Assembly: GCA_025057695.1 (NCBI GenBank)
Contig: JANWVB010000038.1
Coordinates: forward strand, 1-11,232
Source of the DNA: Patescibacteria group bacterium
GTDB taxonomy: Bacteria; Patescibacteriota; Microgenomatia; UBA8517
Length of the DNA stretch: 11,232 bases
Direction: 5' to 3'
Under the pieces are notes generated by a model, which saw nothing but the letters and a program-made list of their open reading frames with translations, made no database searches and was not told the origin of the DNA. Made by a program: the position numbers and the translations under genes. Shown piece after piece: positions 5,902-11,232 of this stretch (its first letter is position 1; each line of letters starts with the position of its first letter).

Positions 5902-6381
5902 ATGACGCGAAGTTTAAACAAAGTAATGTTGATAGGGAATTTAACAAGAGATCCTGAACTGAGGTATACGCCATCTGGTTCTGCGGTTTGCACTTTTGGG
6001 ATTGCCACCAATAGACAATGGAATACAGATACTGGAGAAAAAAAGGAAGAAGTTGAGTATCATAGAATAGTTGCTTGGAATAAATTAGGCGAGCTTTGCG
6101 GTCAACTTCTAAAAAAAGGCAGAAAAGTTTATGTTGAAGGCAGGCTTCAGACTCGCAAGTGGCAAGCGCAAGATGGTTCTGAGAAAACAACCACAGAAGT
6201 TGTTATAAATGACATGGTCATTCTTGATTCAAAAGGTACAAGCATGTCCGAGAGTCAGGCTGGCGATTTTGATATTCCTGAAGATCTGGAGACTCCAGTT
6301 GCTGAAGAAGATGCCAAAATAGCTGGCAAGAAAGAAGAAAAAACACCTTCCGATCAAGCAGATGATGATATACCTTTTTGA
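5902..6381 (+). CDS. ssb: single-stranded DNA-binding protein SSB
   Basis: SSB coats single-stranded DNA during replication, recombination and repair and recruits partners through its acidic C-terminal tip. The 159-residue protein has one OB fold at about 1-110, starting with the typical SLNKVMLIGNLTRDPELRYT. It has Trp40, Trp59 and Trp87 at or near the stacking positions known from the E. coli protein, and EVEYHRIVAW and GRKVYVEGRLQTRKW in the expected strands. Residues 111-150 are a low-complexity acidic linker, and the end DDDIPF is the canonical partner-binding tip, so the gene is complete. It is the middle gene of the rpsF operon. The ATG at 5902 follows an A-rich stretch without a Shine-Dalgarno. 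It ends in TGA. Confidence 0.97.
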   Translation: MTRSLNKVMLIGNLTRDPELRYTPSGSAVCTFGIATNRQWNTDTGEKKEEVEYHRIVAWNKLGELCGQLLKKGRKVYVEGRLQTRKWQAQDGSEKTTTEVVINDMVILDSKGTSMSESQAGDFDIPEDLETPVAEEDAKIAGKKEEKTPSDQADDDIPF

Positions 6382-6406
6382 TTAATCTAAAAAGATTTAG
6401 ACGCAT

Positions 6407-6655
6407 ATGGCGAGCAAGAAGAAAAAAGTTATCAGAAAACAAAAGATTGAGGTTCCTTCAGAATGCGCTTTTTGCGAAGCTAAAAAAGAACCTGATTATA
6501 AAGATTATAAGTTTCTTGAAAAATTTCTGTCCGATAGAGCTAAGATTCTTGGGAAAGAAAGAACAGGTTTGTGTAGCAAACATGCCAGGAAGTTGCCACG
6601 GGAAATAAAAAGAGCCAGACATTTGGCTTTACTGCCGTTTAGCGCTTCAGTCTAG
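6407..6655 (+). CDS. rpsR: 30S ribosomal protein bS18
   Basis: S18 sits beside S6 on the 30S platform. The 82-residue protein contains the conserved core FLSDRAKILGKERTGLCSKH and RKLPREIKRARHLALLPF, close to the bacterial consensus. Cys20, Cys23, Cys56 and His59 form a CxxC...CxxH set that would bind zinc, the zinc-keeping form of S18. The N-terminus is a Lys/Arg run (MASKKKKVIRKQK). The ATG at 6407 comes 25 bases after ssb with no obvious Shine-Dalgarno, so translation may be coupled or leader-independent. The next gene is the S41 peptidase with its own promoter; rplI (L9), often the next gene in this operon in other bacteria, is not here. It ends in TAG. Confidence 0.96.
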   Translation: MASKKKKVIRKQKIEVPSECAFCEAKKEPDYKDYKFLEKFLSDRAKILGKERTGLCSKHARKLPREIKRARHLALLPFSASV

Positions 6656-6709
6656 TTTCTTTTTATGTTTTAAATTTACAGTTAGAATGTTTTATCTTTC
6701 TTAGTTGGG

Positions 6710-6718
6710 TGATACAAT
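6710..6718 (+). promoter_or_regulatory. extended -10 promoter of the S41 peptidase gene
   Basis: TGA followed by TACAAT gives an extended -10 at 6710-6718 with no good -35. The end of the box is eight bases from the ATG at 6727, so transcription near 6725 would give an mRNA with almost no leader. Confidence 0.42.
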
Positions 6719-6726
6719 TTGGGTGT

Positions 6727-8013
6727 ATGAAAGATAATGATTTGTCTTCTAGCAATAGTTCATTAAATTTTTCCTTTTTAAGGAAGATATTAATTGTTGC
6801 TTTTCTTGTGGCCTTTGGATTTAGTTTCGGTTATTCTTTTCGAGATCATGGGTATATTGTAACACCTTCCAATTTTAGCTTAACAAAAGTTGAGTCTTAT
6901 CCTAAGGTTACAATAAACAGATCTGTTCCGCCAGAAAAGACAGATCTTGATTTTTCGTTGTTTTGGAAAGTTTGGGATATACTTTCCTCAAAATATTATG
7001 ACAAATCAAAACTGATTGACTCAGAACTAGTATATGGTGCTATTCGTGGCATGGTTTCTTCTGTGGGCGATCCTTATACATCCTTTTTTAAGCCCGAAGA
7101 AAACAAAATAGTTCAGGAAGATTTGCAAGGTAGTTTTGGTGGGGTAGGAATACATATTCACATGGTTAACAATCAAATCGCTATTGAAGCGCCTGTTCCC
7201 GGAACACCTGCAGAAAGGGCAAATATTCAGGCAGGTGATTATATCTTGGGGATTAAAGATAAGGCTAAAAATGTCGATCGAGACACTAATGGCATGAGTT
7301 TAAGTGAGGCTGTGTCTTTGATTAGAGGACAAGTTGGCACAAAAGTTACTTTAAGTTTAATCCGCGAAGGAGTTGATGAGCCTTTTGATGTTGAATTAAC
7401 TCGCGCAATAATTAATGTTCCAAGCGTTTCGCTTTCTTTTGTGGGAAAAGATTCCAATATTGCTCACTTGCGGGTAAATAAATTTGCCGCTGATACTCTT
7501 AAAGAATGGAATGACGCAATCTCAAATATTGTTTTGAAACAAAATGTGAAAGGAATTGTTCTTGATTTGCGTAACAATCCCGGTGGTTATCTAACGCAGG
7601 CTGTGGATTTGGGTACTGATTTTCTTGAAGTAAACGATGTTGTAGTAATTGAAGATAATGGAAAGACTAAAAAAGAATACAAGGTGCAAAAATTGGGTCG
7701 TTTAAGATCCATGCCTGTTGTGGTTTTGATAAATAGAGGATCAGCTTCCGCTTCGGAAATTTTAGCAGGAGCTTTAAGGGACCATGGAAGAGCAAAATTA
7801 ATTGGCGAGAATAGTTTTGGCAAGGGGACTATCCAAGAGCCTGTTGATTTAAATGGAGGAGGAGGCTTGCATGTAACTGTTGCCAAGTGGCTAACACCGA
7901 AAGGTGTTTGGGTTAATACTACCGGTCTTACACCAGATATAAAAATTTCTCAAGATAAACAAACTGAGGCAGATGAGCAATTAGAAGAGGCTGTTAAGTT
8001 TTTATCAGGTTAG
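6727..8013 (+). CDS. S41 family C-terminal processing peptidase (CtpA/CtpB/Prc-like)
   Basis: This family trims or degrades envelope proteins from their C-termini using a Ser-Lys dyad. With the ATG at 6727 the protein has 428 residues. It has a cytoplasmic Ser-rich N-tail; one membrane anchor at about 18-36 (ILIVAFLVAFGFSFGYSF) with no evident cleavage site; the S41 N-terminal helical part with VYGAIRGMVSSVGDPYTSFF (103-122); a PDZ domain at about 134-224 (GVGIHI, VPGTPAERANIQAGDYILGI); and the peptidase core. The latter includes VLDLRNNPGGY, NRGSASASEI with likely nucleophile Ser341, and SFGKGTIQ with Lys366. The 25-residue Ser-to-Lys spacing matches CtpB and Tsp. An in-frame GTG at 6709 lies upstream of the -10 box and is not favoured. 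It is followed by a second envelope protease with its own promoter, so the two are probably co-functional but not strictly one operon. Confidence 0.95.
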   Translation: MKDNDLSSSNSSLNFSFLRKILIVAFLVAFGFSFGYSFRDHGYIVTPSNFSLTKVESYPKVTINRSVPPEKTDLDFSLFWKVWDILSSKYYDKSKLIDSELVYGAIRGMVSSVGDPYTSFFKPEENKIVQEDLQGSFGGVGIHIHMVNNQIAIEAPVPGTPAERANIQAGDYILGIKDKAKNVDRDTNGMSLSEAVSLIRGQVGTKVTLSLIREGVDEPFDVELTRAIINVPSVSLSFVGKDSNIAHLRVNKFAADTLKEWNDAISNIVLKQNVKGIVLDLRNNPGGYLTQAVDLGTDFLEVNDVVVIEDNGKTKKEYKVQKLGRLRSMPVVVLINRGSASASEILAGALRDHGRAKLIGENSFGKGTIQEPVDLNGGGGLHVTVAKWLTPKGVWVNTTGLTPDIKISQDKQTEADEQLEEAVKFLSG

Positions 8014-8099
8014 TAAATATCTGGTATTTTTAATTTTGTAAATTTGTGTTAATTTAAATGTATGTGTAATAAATGTAAATGCATTTGAGTGTTAAAAAC

Positions 8100-8128
8100 T
8101 TGCTTTTAAATTGTAAATGCTTTATAAA
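8100..8128 (+). promoter_or_regulatory. promoter of the HtrA-like gene
   Basis: TTGCTT at 8100-8105 and TATAAA at 8123-8128 have the ideal 17-base spacing. The 136-base gap 8014-8149 otherwise holds AT-rich sequence, including a palindrome AAATGCATTT upstream. AAGGTGG at 8132-8138, one base off a perfect Shine-Dalgarno, lies 11 bases before the ATG but overlaps the expected start of transcription. Confidence 0.5.
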
Positions 8129-8149
8129 CTTAAGGTGGTTGAATAGTTT

Positions 8150-9313
8150 ATGAATAACCAAACAGCAAAAGGCTTTTTAATTGGTCTAAGTTTTAGTGTT
8201 ATAACAATTGTTTCTCTTTTTGTAGGTGCCATAGCAGATCGTGTTTTTGTTTTTAAACCCTTGGATGCTTTTGTGCCAAGAAATGGGCAATATATATCGG
8301 ACCGTTTCCCTGGTTTGGCTAATCAGCGTGTATTGTCTGAAGAGTCTGTTGTCATAGAAGTTGCAGAAAAAGCCTCTCCTTCTGTGGTTACTATTTCTGT
8401 ACAAGTCCCAAGAAGAAGGATACTTAATTTTTCTCCTTTTGGAGGATTTAGTCAAAGATTTGAAGGAGGAGATCCGCAAGATATTGGTACTGGCTTTATC
8501 GTTTCTGAAGATGGTCTTGTTGTTACTAATAAGCATGTTGTATCAAATGCTAATGCTAAGTACAAAGTTATTACTAAAGACAATAAAGAATATGAGGTTG
8601 AGCAAATAAGTCGTGATCCTACCAATGATTTGGCTATTATTAAGTTAAAAAACGCGTCAAATCTTACTCCTTTAGAACTTGGTAGTTCAGAAAACCTGAA
8701 AGTGGGGCAAATGGTTATAGCAATAGGCACAGCTTTGGGGGAGTTTAGGCATACTGTAACTACAGGTGTTATATCTGGATTAGGAAGAGGCATAGTTGCC
8801 GGTAGTGTATTTGAAGGTTATATAGAGCGACTTGATGATGTTATACAAACTGATGCTGCCATAAACCCTGGCAATTCAGGAGGACCTCTTTTAAATTCTG
8901 CTGGACAAGTGATTGGTGTGAATGTGGCTGTTGCGCAAGGAGCAGAAAATATTGGTTTTGCCATACCTGTTGATATCCTTAAAAAGGCTTTGAGTTTATA
9001 TAGAGAAACAGGCAGTTTTGCTTCCAAGCCATTTTTAGGAGTGCGATACGAAATGATCTCTAAAGAGGTGGCTCTTTTAAATAAGGTTCCTCAGGGGGCT
9101 TATGTTGTAGATATAACCGAAGGCTCCGCGGCTGAGAAATCTGGAATTAAGCCTGGAGATATAATTACAAAAATTGATGATGAAGAAATAAATGAAAAAA
9201 ATCCTTTAGCCGATGTAATTTCAAAGAAAAAGCCGGGACAAACGATAAACATAGAAATATGGAGAGATGGAGACACTGTTAAAATCTCTGCTACTCTTTC
9301 TCAGTCAAATTAG
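8150..9313 (+). CDS. HtrA/Deg-family trypsin-like serine protease with one PDZ domain
   Basis: HtrA proteases remove misfolded envelope proteins under stress. The 387-residue protein has an N-terminal membrane anchor at about 8-30 (FLIGLSFSVITIVSLFVGAI), a linker, then a trypsin-like domain at about 65-285. The catalytic triad is His129 (VVTNKHVVS), Asp160 (RDPTNDLAIIKL) and Ser243 (NPGNSGGPLL), all intact, with the DAAINPGNSGG signature. A flexible Arg- and Phe/Gly-rich loop at about 88-107 (PRRRILNFSPFGGF) fits the LA loop region. One PDZ domain covers about 293-385 (FLGVRYE, GSAAEKSGIKPGDIITKIDD). A single PDZ and a membrane anchor resemble DegS or Gram-positive HtrA more than periplasmic DegP. 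It sits downstream of the S41 peptidase and converges on the membrane protein gene. It ends in TAG. Confidence 0.96.
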   Translation: MNNQTAKGFLIGLSFSVITIVSLFVGAIADRVFVFKPLDAFVPRNGQYISDRFPGLANQRVLSEESVVIEVAEKASPSVVTISVQVPRRRILNFSPFGGFSQRFEGGDPQDIGTGFIVSEDGLVVTNKHVVSNANAKYKVITKDNKEYEVEQISRDPTNDLAIIKLKNASNLTPLELGSSENLKVGQMVIAIGTALGEFRHTVTTGVISGLGRGIVAGSVFEGYIERLDDVIQTDAAINPGNSGGPLLNSAGQVIGVNVAVAQGAENIGFAIPVDILKKALSLYRETGSFASKPFLGVRYEMISKEVALLNKVPQGAYVVDITEGSAAEKSGIKPGDIITKIDDEEINEKNPLADVISKKKPGQTINIEIWRDGDTVKISATLSQSN

Positions 9314-9314
9314 G

Positions 9315-9338
9315 AAATTCTTTCTTCAGAGATTTTTT
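9315..9338 (+). terminator. weak candidate terminator after the HtrA-like gene
   Basis: AAATTCTTT at 9315-9323 can pair with AGAGATTT at 9328-9335 (eight pairs including one wobble, one bulged T) around a CTTC loop, followed by more T residues. It begins two bases after the stop codon. The stem is AT-rich and imperfect. Confidence 0.3.
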
Positions 9339-9380
9339 GTGGGTGGTTTTTCTGATAATATTTTTGGTTTGCAAGCGCAT

Positions 9381-9914
9381 TCATTTAATTGCTTTCTTTG
9401 AGTAAAAAAGTTCAATTGTGAAGTTTAACAAATAACCAATCAAAACGATTATTATAAGAATGGTTGATATAAATACTAGTGGCCCCAATTCCATAGAATT
9501 TGTTGGCTGACATGGTATGAAAAGACTGCAATTTCTGTGTCGCGCGAATGATGTATGTGCAAAAAGATAAAAAGAATTGATTATTATTGTCATTATACCA
9601 GCAATTGAAAATATCCGATGTTTATCTTGGACAAAAGAAAAAACGATTGTTAATAAAATAGAAGAAAGGGGCAAGATTAAAAATAAAAATCCCATTATTA
9701 ACGCATCGTCTAGCATGACATAATTTTGTTGCAGTATAAAATCTGAAAATATTCGATATATGTATCCCAATGAAGAAGAAATTACCCATATTAGCAGTGG
9801 ACCGTTTTGATCAAATTGTGTATCCCAATGAATGAGCAATCCTATTATAAGTCCCACCGAAAGCGCTATTCTAAACTTTTTTGACCTTAGGAAATTGATT
9901 ATTGCTGTAAACAT
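9381..9914 (-). CDS. small multi-pass membrane protein of unknown function
   Basis: I do not recognise this protein. From the ATG at 9914 it has 177 residues and about five hydrophobic segments: roughly 14-29 (FRIALSVGLIIGLLIH), 38-56, 68-95, 101-121 and 144-167. Short charged loops and a basic C-tail (YSKKAIK) complete it. A Cys/His-containing loop at about 120-135 (SFARHRNCSLFIPC) lies between the last two segments. No transporter, enzyme or signalling motif is evident. A TTG at 9956 would add 14 residues (from QRIIKTHDYIYK), but the ATG has a TATATT box nine bases upstream, the same close spacing seen at other starts in the window, and is preferred. It lies 55 bases after prfA on the same strand and may be read with rpmE-prfA. 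The composition is normal for a real membrane protein. Confidence 0.62.
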   Translation of the reverse strand: MFTAIINFLRSKKFRIALSVGLIIGLLIHWDTQFDQNGPLLIWVISSSLGYIYRIFSDFILQQNYVMLDDALIMGFLFLILPLSSILLTIVFSFVQDKHRIFSIAGIMTIIINSFYLFAHTSFARHRNCSLFIPCQPTNSMELGPLVFISTILIIIVLIGYLLNFTIELFYSKKAIK

Positions 9915-9969
9915 TAACTTGTAAATATAATCGTGTGTTTTGATTATCCTTTGCAAGTTTTTGGAGTTT

Positions 9970-10683
9970 TTAATTAATGTTTTTTGTCGCTTCTAGTATT
10001 TTATCTAACTCTCCGTCTATGATTGTTTGCAAGTTACCCCATGATTTGCCAATTCTATGGTCTGTGATTCTATCTTGAGGAAAGTTGTAGGTTCTTATTT
10101 TTTCTGCTCTCATTCCTCTGCCTATTACACTTCTATAACCTGCTATTGTTTTTACTTTTTGTTCTTCTTCTTTTTGCCATAATTTCGCTCGTAAAAGTTC
10201 CATTGCTATTTCGCGATTTCTTTCTTGAAATCTTTCTTCCGATGCGGTAACAACTATTCCTGATGGCTTGTGAGTAATTCGTACAGCCGTTGAGACTTTA
10301 TTTACATTTTGACCGCCGTGTCCGCCGCTTCGGTAAAATTGATACTCTATTTCGTCTGGTTTGATGACGATTTCTGTTTGGTTGATTTTTGGAAGCACTG
10401 CAACTGTTGCTGTGGATGTGTGAATTCTGCCTTTGCGTTCAGTTGCTGGGATTCTTTGCACTCGGTGGACTCCCGCTTCGTTTTTAAGCAGTTCAAAGAC
10501 TCTCTCTCCTGAAACCATTAAAGTTGTTTCGTCAATTGGTGCAACCTTCCAGTTTTTTTGTTGTGCATAGCGAAAATACATACGATAAAGATCCGTTGCC
10601 CAGATTTTGGCTTCGTCGCCTCCGGTTGCCGCTCGAATTTCAATATAAGCTGTCTGGTTAGATGAAAGTGTTTGGTTATGCAT
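9970..10683 (-). CDS. prfA: peptide chain release factor 1 lacking the N-terminal domain
   Basis: RF1 ends translation at UAA and UAG. Domains 2 to 4 are complete: YIEIRAATGGDEAKIWATDL (13-32), the codon-recognition loop RIPATERKGRIHTS with the RF1-type P-A-T tripeptide at 79-81 (RF2 would have SPF), and the catalytic SGGHGGQNVNK with Gly123-Gly124-Gln125 in the peptidyl-transferase loop. The C-terminal IRTYNFPQDRITDHRIG is also present. At 237 residues it lacks the roughly 100-residue helical domain 1 of the usual 350-360-residue protein; the bases upstream belong to rpmE, so it is not simply mis-started. RF1-type PAT and the GGQ core argue against RF-H. The ATG at 10683 is the only start in the frame after the rpmE stop; no Shine-Dalgarno is seen in the 30-base gap. 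The frame is continuous with rpmE except for the TAG of that gene. TGA is used as stop elsewhere here, so an RF2 must exist outside the window. Confidence 0.93.
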   Translation of the reverse strand: MHNQTLSSNQTAYIEIRAATGGDEAKIWATDLYRMYFRYAQQKNWKVAPIDETTLMVSGERVFELLKNEAGVHRVQRIPATERKGRIHTSTATVAVLPKINQTEIVIKPDEIEYQFYRSGGHGGQNVNKVSTAVRITHKPSGIVVTASEERFQERNREIAMELLRAKLWQKEEEQKVKTIAGYRSVIGRGMRAEKIRTYNFPQDRITDHRIGKSWGNLQTIIDGELDKILEATKNIN

Positions 10684-10713
10684 AAGTGGTGGGAAGTGAA
10701 GTAAAAGAAATAC

Positions 10714-11046
10714 CTACTTAGAATTATTTTTCTTTTTTGTTTGTTTTCTTAGTTCAGTAAGCGTTTCGGGGCGTTCTAGCTCTTTTTGAATCTTTTTCTC
10801 TTTTTTAATTCTTCTTTTTTCGGATTTTGAAATTACCTTGCTTGAAGCTTTTTTCATTCTACTCATGAAAGCGTCAACTCTTCCTGCAGTATCCACGAAT
10901 TTCATTTGTCCTGTGTAAAAAGGGTGACACTTGGCGCAGATTTCCACTTGGTATTTATTGATTGTTGAAGCTGTTACAAAAGTATTGCCACAAGCGCATG
11001 TCACAGTTACATCTTCAAACCATTTTGGATGAATTTGAGCTTTCAT
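10714..11046 (-). CDS. rpmE: 50S ribosomal protein bL31 with a long charged C-terminal extension
   Basis: L31 bridges the 50S central protuberance to the 30S head. Residues 1-65 are classical: MKAQIHPKWF, the zinc set Cys17-x-Cys19 and Cys37-x-x-Cys40, then HPFYTGQMKFVDTAGRVDAF. This is the zinc-binding form. Residues 66-110 add about 45 mostly Lys, Glu and Arg residues (SKSEKRRIKKEKKIQKELER and on to KKNNSK), beyond the usual 66-75 residue length; they look helical or disordered and RNA-binding. The ATG at 11046 is the normal start for the family and has a good promoter directly upstream. prfA follows after 30 bases, a neighbourhood (rpmE-prfA) also common in other bacteria. The gene ends in TAG, followed in the same frame by ten sense codons and the prfA ATG. 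Confidence 0.95.
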   Translation of the reverse strand: MKAQIHPKWFEDVTVTCACGNTFVTASTINKYQVEICAKCHPFYTGQMKFVDTAGRVDAFMSRMKKASSKVISKSEKRRIKKEKKIQKELERPETLTELRKQTKKKNNSK

Positions 11047-11058
11047 AGCAGTAGCATG

Positions 11059-11087
11059 ATTATACTTGATTTATTTTTCGTGAGCAA
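11059..11087 (-). promoter_or_regulatory. promoter of rpmE-prfA
   Basis: On the minus strand TTGCTC (11087-11082), a 17-base spacer and a perfect TATAAT (11064-11059) form the best promoter in the window. Transcription near 11052 leaves about six bases before the ATG at 11046. The -35 half lies within the last codons of the upstream EamA-type gene. Confidence 0.65.
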
Positions 11088-11232
11088 TATGAGTATGTTT
11101 TTTAGAATTTGTTTTGGTTTCCGCGATAAATATTCCTGTTATGACAATGATTGCGCCTAAGACAAACATTGGTGTTATTTTCTCATTTAGAAAAATGACA
11201 GCAAGTGGCATCGAAAGAACAGGTGTAAGGTA
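11071..11232 (-). CDS. C-terminal end of an EamA/DMT-type membrane transporter (partial)
   Basis: The last 53 codons of a minus-strand gene run in from the right edge and end in TAA at 11073-11071. They read YLTPVLSMPLAVIFLNEKI (a transmembrane helix ending in the conserved NEK turn), then FVLGAIIVITGIFIAE (the last helix), and a basic cytoplasmic tail with four His (TKTNSKKHTHIAHEK). The pattern of P-V-x-(S/A)-x-x-x-A-x-x-F-L-x-E followed by a G-rich final helix is typical of the end of EamA domains in the drug/metabolite transporter superfamily, which export small metabolites. The substrate cannot be told. It is in the same direction as rpmE, 24 bases upstream. Confidence 0.75.
   Translation of the reverse strand, partial: YLTPVLSMPLAVIFLNEKITPMFVLGAIIVITGIFIAETKTNSKKHTHIAHEK

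Noticed and set aside
5822..6190. A 122-codon minus-strand open frame over rpsF-ssb
   Set aside because: Antisense to two well-supported genes, with a composition typical of shadow translation.
6709..6726. GTG start six codons upstream for the S41 peptidase
   Set aside because: It overlaps the extended -10 box; the ATG at 6727 fits better.
8014..8149. Repeated AAATGTA/AAATGCATTT words in the gap before the HtrA-like gene as a regulatory repeat
   Set aside because: Short AT-rich words with irregular spacing, within what base composition would give by chance.
8186..8536. A 116-codon minus-strand open frame inside the HtrA-like gene
   Set aside because: It overlaps a certain gene in antisense, has no recognisable protein features and no promoter; it is a shadow frame.
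1..11232. tRNA, rRNA, CRISPR arrays, insertion sequences, integrase or att sites
   Set aside because: No cloverleaf-like blocks, regularly spaced repeats, transposase motifs or terminal inverted repeats were seen by eye; a covariance-model or repeat search was not possible.

Overview
The window is an AT-rich, tightly packed bacterial stretch with short intergenic gaps, standard stop codons (TAA, TAG and TGA all end convincing genes) and few clear Shine-Dalgarno sites. The style of the proteins fits an uncultivated small-genome bacterium of the Candidate Phyla Radiation (Patescibacteria): compact ribosomal proteins, a charged extension on L31, a release factor 1 without its N-terminal domain, and an rpsF-ssb-rpsR cluster with no rplI (L9) after rpsR. 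The missing L9 would suit the Microgenomates side of that group. This placement is inference and was not tested by phylogeny.

Left part (1-3050): an unrecognised, probably all-helical 279-residue protein (+) converges on an NrnA-like DHH/DHHA1 phosphoesterase (-). Between the phosphoesterase and ychF lie about 900 bases with no intact gene. They hold two decayed + strand genes: a probable 2'-5' RNA ligase-like (2H) phosphoesterase and, more clearly, the N-terminal part of a DNA methyltransferase of the type III Mod kind, with a recognisable motif IV (DPPYNT) and frame breaks.

Middle (3050-6660): the translation ATPase YchF (+), a stand-alone HNH endonuclease-like gene (-), a small XRE-family regulator (+) whose promoter region carries a 14-base perfect palindrome, and the rpsF-ssb-rpsR operon (+).

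Right part (6660-11232): two membrane-anchored envelope proteases on +, an S41 C-terminal processing peptidase and an HtrA/Deg serine protease, each with its own promoter. They converge on a leftward cluster rpmE (L31) - prfA (RF1) - small multi-pass membrane protein. A partial EamA-type transporter (-) runs off the right edge, and the rpmE promoter overlaps its 3' end.

Two observations stand out. First, several genes (rpsF, the S41 peptidase, rpmE) have a good -10 box only 8 to 12 bases before the most likely ATG, predicting leaderless or nearly leaderless mRNAs. Second, rpmE ends in TAG, the stop codon read only by RF1, and the next ten codons lead in frame, without another stop, into the ATG of the domain-1-less RF1. 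Readthrough of that TAG would make an L31-RF1 fusion, which suggests a possible RF1-sensing feedback. This is untested and the arrangement could occur by chance.
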